The notes below the pieces were generated by a model. It worked only from the letters and a program-made list of their open reading frames with translations. It made no database searches and was not told the DNA's origin. This document shows, one piece after another, positions 60,896 through 64,000 of a DNA stretch of 64,000 nt. A program made the translations under genes and the position numbers. Each line of letters begins with the position of its first letter. The first letter of the stretch is position 1. The DNA lies in the NCBI GenBank assembly GCA_963753685.1, contig CAVWDE010000008.1, positions 327,429 through 391,428 on the forward strand, written 5' to 3'. The stretch comes from DATAOG01 sp963753685. GTDB lineage: Bacteria > Pseudomonadota > Alphaproteobacteria > Geminicoccales > Geminicoccaceae.

Positions 60896-62176
60896 ATGGA
60901 CAGCCAATCACGGCGCGATTTCCTGAAGATCGCGGCAGCCGGTGCGGCCGGCGCCGTCCTCGCACCGGCGGCGGGCCGGACCGCCGGCAAGACGGTCACG
61001 ATGCTGCACGAGAGCTCGTTCATCCCGCCCTTCGACGAATACATCAAGACGACGCTGGCGCAGGAGTACGAGAAGGCAACCGGCGTCAAGGTGGTCTACG
61101 AGACGACCGCCGTCGGCGGCCTGCCGACCCGGATCAGCACGGTGATCGAGACCGGCGCCGGCGCGGACGTGTCGATGATGGCGCTGCTGCAGCCGTTTCT
61201 CTACGCCAACAAGCTGATGGACGTCAGCGGCATCGCGGAGGCGATGGGCAAGGCGCAGGGCGGCTGGTACCCCTCGGCCAAGGAGGCCGGCGTCCGCGAC
61301 GGCAAATGGATCGACATCCCGTTCGCCAACATCGGCCAGCTGATGGTCTGGCGGACCGACTGGTTCGGCGAGGTCGGGGTCAAGACATTCCCGGAGACCT
61401 GGGACGAGTTCTACGAGGTCGGCAAGCAGCTGAAGGCCAAAGGCTATCCCTACGGCCTCGAGCTCGGCCACGGCTTCGGCGACAATCACGGCTGGATCTA
61501 TCCGTTGCTGTGGTCGTTCGGCGGCCACGAGGTCGAGGCCGACGGCAAGACCGTCGTCATCGATTCGGACGAGACCGCGCGCGCCCTCGATTATGCCCGC
61601 AAGCTGTTCACCGACTGCGTGCTCGAGGACTGCCTCGGTTGGACCGACGTCAGCAACAACAAGGCATGGATGGCCGAGCAGATCTCGTGCACCAACAATG
61701 CCGAGAGCATCCTCTGGTTCGCCAAGGAGCATTTCCCGGAGATCGCCAAGGTCACCGATCACGCGCAGAATCCGCAAGGGCCGAAGGGCCGCTTCCATCT
61801 GCTCAACTTCATCAGCCACGGCATCTTCAACTTCAGCCCGGTGAAGCAGGAGACGCACGATTTCGTGACGTGGCTGATGCAGGAGAAGCAGCTGGGGCGG
61901 TGGTACGGCGTTGCCGACAGCTACTACCAGCCGTTCCTGCACGCTTACGACAACGCGCCGATGTGGCAGGTCGAGCCGCGCAACATTCCCTACCGCGACG
62001 CCATGGCGAGCGCCCACCTGCCGGGCTGGCCGGCACCGCCCAATCGCCAGCTCGCCGAGAACGTCGCCAAATATATCGTCGTCGACATGTTCGCCGCAGC
62101 GTGCAGCGGCACCTCGACCAAGGACGCGATCAAGAACGCGGACAACCAGCTGAAGCAGATTTACGGCGCCGCCTGA
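60896..62176 (+). CDS. Extracellular solute-binding protein of sugar-type ABC importer (Tat-exported)
   Basis: 426 residues, family-1 binding protein. The start ATG 60896 is favoured over 60890 because AGGGGAG lies eight bases from it. A twin-arginine signal (SRRDFLKIAAAGAAGAVL) leads the protein. Mature features: 'LAQEYEKATGVKVVYETTAVGGLPTRISTVIETGAGADVSMM', 'IPFANIGQLMVWRTDWF', 'PETWDEFYEVGKQLKAKGYPYGLELGHGFGDNHGW'. It opens an operon with two MalF/MalG-type permeases. Sugars, polyols or glycerol-phosphate-like ligands are typical; the ligand is unknown. No ATPase gene is within the window. Confidence 0.92.
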   Translation: MDSQSRRDFLKIAAAGAAGAVLAPAAGRTAGKTVTMLHESSFIPPFDEYIKTTLAQEYEKATGVKVVYETTAVGGLPTRISTVIETGAGADVSMMALLQPFLYANKLMDVSGIAEAMGKAQGGWYPSAKEAGVRDGKWIDIPFANIGQLMVWRTDWFGEVGVKTFPETWDEFYEVGKQLKAKGYPYGLELGHGFGDNHGWIYPLLWSFGGHEVEADGKTVVIDSDETARALDYARKLFTDCVLEDCLGWTDVSNNKAWMAEQISCTNNAESILWFAKEHFPEIAKVTDHAQNPQGPKGRFHLLNFISHGIFNFSPVKQETHDFVTWLMQEKQLGRWYGVADSYYQPFLHAYDNAPMWQVEPRNIPYRDAMASAHLPGWPAPPNRQLAENVAKYIVVDMFAAACSGTSTKDAIKNADNQLKQIYGAA

Positions 62177-62197
62177 GTCCTCTTTGCGGGCCCCGGC

Positions 62198-63130
62198 ATG
62201 TCGGTCCGCAGCTTCTCGTTGATCGGCAGGGCGCGGCCCGCGCGCCCTGCCCTGTCTCTGGCCGGCTGGCTCGACCGCGAGGACGTGTTCAGCTGGCTGA
62301 TGATGGCGCTGCCGCTGTTGTTCCTGGTGGCCCTGGTCGGCTATCCCCTGGTCTATGGCGTCCTGCTCAGTCTCCAGGACCGGGTGATCGGCAAGCCCGG
62401 CCATTTCGTCGGGCTCAAGAACTTCATCACCGATTTCCACGACCCGATCTTCTGGAAGGTCGCGGTCAATACCTTCGTCTACACGATCGCCGCGACCATC
62501 CTGAAGATGATCGGCGGGCTCGGCCTCGCGCTGGCGATGAACCAGCACTTCCGGATGAAGAAGCTGGTGCGCGCGGTCCTGCTGCTGCCGTTCATCGTGC
62601 CGACCGTGCTCAGCACGGTCGCCTGGCTATGGATGCTCGACCCCGCGTTCAGCGTCGTCAATATGCTGTGGGTCGCGCTCGGCGGGATGCGGCCGGGGCC
62701 GTCCTGGCTCGGCAACGCGAAGCTCGCGATGTTCTCGGTGATCATGATCAACACCTGGCGCGGCCTGCCGTTTTACGGCATCACGCTGCTCGCCGGCCTG
62801 CAGACCATCCCCCCCGAGCTCTACGAGGCGGCGACGATCGACGGCAGCACCGGCTGGCAGCGCTTTCGCTACGTGACGCTGCCGCTGCTCAAGCCGGTGA
62901 TCCTGATCGTCACGCTGTTCTCGGTGATCTTCACCTTCGCCGACTTCCAGCTCGTGTACGTGCTGACCCACGGCGGCCCGAACAATGCGACCAACCTGTT
63001 CGCGACCTATGCCTTCGACATCGGCATGACCGCGGGCCAGCTCGGTCTCGGCGCCTCGATCGCGCTGACCATGCTGCCGGCGCTGGCGCTCCTGATCGTG
63101 GCCCTCACGCTCTACATCCGGAAACCCTGA
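62198..63130 (+). CDS. Sugar-type ABC transporter permease, UgpA/MalF-like
   Basis: 310 residues, six transmembrane helices. 'WLMMALPLLFLVALVGYPLVYGVLLSLQD' is the first helix; the EAA loop reads 'LYEAATIDGSTGWQRFRYVTLPLLKPV'; the last helices end 'IALTMLPALALLIVALTLYIRKP'. It overlaps the next permease by one base (TGATG). It forms the inner-membrane channel with the MalG-like partner. Confidence 0.94.
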   Translation: MSVRSFSLIGRARPARPALSLAGWLDREDVFSWLMMALPLLFLVALVGYPLVYGVLLSLQDRVIGKPGHFVGLKNFITDFHDPIFWKVAVNTFVYTIAATILKMIGGLGLALAMNQHFRMKKLVRAVLLLPFIVPTVLSTVAWLWMLDPAFSVVNMLWVALGGMRPGPSWLGNAKLAMFSVIMINTWRGLPFYGITLLAGLQTIPPELYEAATIDGSTGWQRFRYVTLPLLKPVILIVTLFSVIFTFADFQLVYVLTHGGPNNATNLFATYAFDIGMTAGQLGLGASIALTMLPALALLIVALTLYIRKP

Positions 63131-63976
63131 TGGTCACCGGCCACGGGCAGGTCAATCAGGCGCTCCGGGTCTGGCTGCCGGTCGGCTTTTTCCTCGTGCG
63201 TGGCGCTGTTCCCGTTCTATTGGATGGCGATCACCTCGATCAAGCCGGATTCCGAGCTGTACAACCGGCACCTGATGCCGCTCCTGATCCGCAATCCGAC
63301 CCTCGAGCACTATGTCGACCTTTTGACCAAGACGCATTTTTTGCGCTGGACCTGGAACACGATGCTGGTCGCCGTGATCTCGACGGCGATCTCGCTGGTG
63401 TTCGGCACGATGCTCGCCTACCCGCTCGCGCGCATGCGGTTCGCCGGCGCCAGCCTGATCGCGATGACGGTCGCGGCGACCTACCTCGTGCCGCAGCCGC
63501 TCTTGTTCCTGCCGCTCGCCGACGTGATCAACCGCCTCGGCCTCGGCAACACGCTGACCTCGGTGATCCTGACCTATCCGACCATGCTGGTGCCGTTTTG
63601 CGCCTGGCTGCTGCTCGGCTATTTCAAGAGCGTGCCGCGCGACCTCGAAGAGGCAGCGCGCATCGACGGTGCCAGCCGGCTGCAGACCATGCGCCGGATT
63701 TTCCTCCCCTTATGCACGCCCGGCTTCATCTCCGCCGGCATCTTCGCCTTCACGCTCTCCCAGAACGAGTTTCTCTACGCCCTGATCTTCCTCACCAAGA
63801 GCACGGTGCGCACCGTGCCGGTCGGCGTCATCACCGAGCTGATCCGCGGCGACGTCTTCTACTGGGGCCAACTGATGGCCGGCGCCCTCCTGGGCTCGAT
63901 CCCGGTCGCCCTGATCTACTCGTTCTTCGTCGACCACTACGTCGCCGGCCTGACCTCAGGCTCGGTCCGGGGCTGA
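63130..63976 (+). pseudogene. Sugar-type ABC transporter permease, MalG-like, one-base frameshift
   Basis: Starts ATG 63130 'MVTGHGQVNQALRVWLPVGFFL', then the frame breaks at about 63197-63203 (CTCGTGCGTGG); with one base less it continues 'VALFPFYWMAITSIKPDSELYNRH', the standard MalG-type opening. The rest is intact: periplasmic region, EAA loop 'DLEEAARIDGASRLQTMRRIFLPLC' and C-terminal 'IYSFFVDHYVAGLTSGSVRG'. The corrected length is 282 codons. An alternative internal start at about 63206 would lose the first helix. It pairs with the UgpA-like permease. Confidence 0.86.
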
Positions 63977-64000
63977 ACGCCCGCCGCGGGGCGATCCTCA

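Overview
The window is GC-rich, gene-dense bacterial chromosome. It suggests an alphaproteobacterium, probably an uncultured or metagenome-derived member of a Rhodospirillales-like group. This is inferred from the paired CC0125/CC1285-type lipoproteins, an RND efflux pair, many peptide and sugar ABC importers of the kind seen in oligotrophic alphaproteobacteria, and codon usage. No 16S or tRNA gene was seen to confirm it.

Layout. 1-2777 (-): RND efflux permease (runs off the left edge) and its membrane-fusion lipoprotein. 3003-3921 (-): frameshifted fatty-acid desaturase. 4338-10231 (+): complete dipeptide-type ABC importer (Tat-exported binding protein, two permeases, one fused double ATPase), then a DUF1269-like fusion protein and a Uma2 nuclease. 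11976-12578: AT-richer gene of unknown function. 12612-14351 (-): fused NuoE/NuoF-type diaphorase broken by three frameshifts. 14641-19671: SH3b protein, PLDc_N peptide, 2-hydroxyacid dehydrogenase, amidohydrolase and a SABATH-like methyltransferase. 19798-22687: PIN-domain remnant and mutS. 22820-25460: two paralogous lipoproteins, ABM monooxygenase, Na+/H+ antiporter. 25598-33947 (-): an opp operon in which oppABC and oppDF are separated by about 2.9 kb holding a FitAB-like TA pair, ppk2, a VapBC-like TA pair and a small protein. 34132-36864 (-): ECF sigma factor, anti-sigma factor, secreted protein, 56-aa membrane protein and Wza-like export lipoprotein. 37040-44657: ChaN lipoprotein, two methyltransferases, MBL hydrolase, an AT-rich DUF6338 plus 59-aa gene pair, M20 peptidase, alpha/beta hydrolase, SDR. 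44867-47881: serine hydrolase and UxaA-type dehydratase subunits. 47939-52449: HigBA-like TA pair and an NMT1/SsuABC-type importer split by an inserted AT-richer methyltransferase. 52594-55303: orphan response regulator, ParDE-like TA pair, alcohol dehydrogenase, DUF2283. 55313-60654: a partly collapsed tandem duplication of an enolase-superfamily / PEP-mutase-like / amidase cluster, with a chimeric remnant and an IS1-like transposase scar. 60896-63976: sugar-type ABC importer.

The genes describe a scavenger built around at least four ABC uptake systems and enzymes that trim organic acids, amides and N-acyl compounds, interspersed with toxin-antitoxin pairs and insertion scars. Ten otherwise intact-looking genes carry single-base frame breaks. 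After correction every one has a length divisible by three, so base-calling or assembly error is at least as likely as true decay; these genes are described by their corrected reading. Genes too short for routine calling were found at 34683-34853 and 40447-40626. No CRISPR array, rRNA, tRNA or origin was seen.
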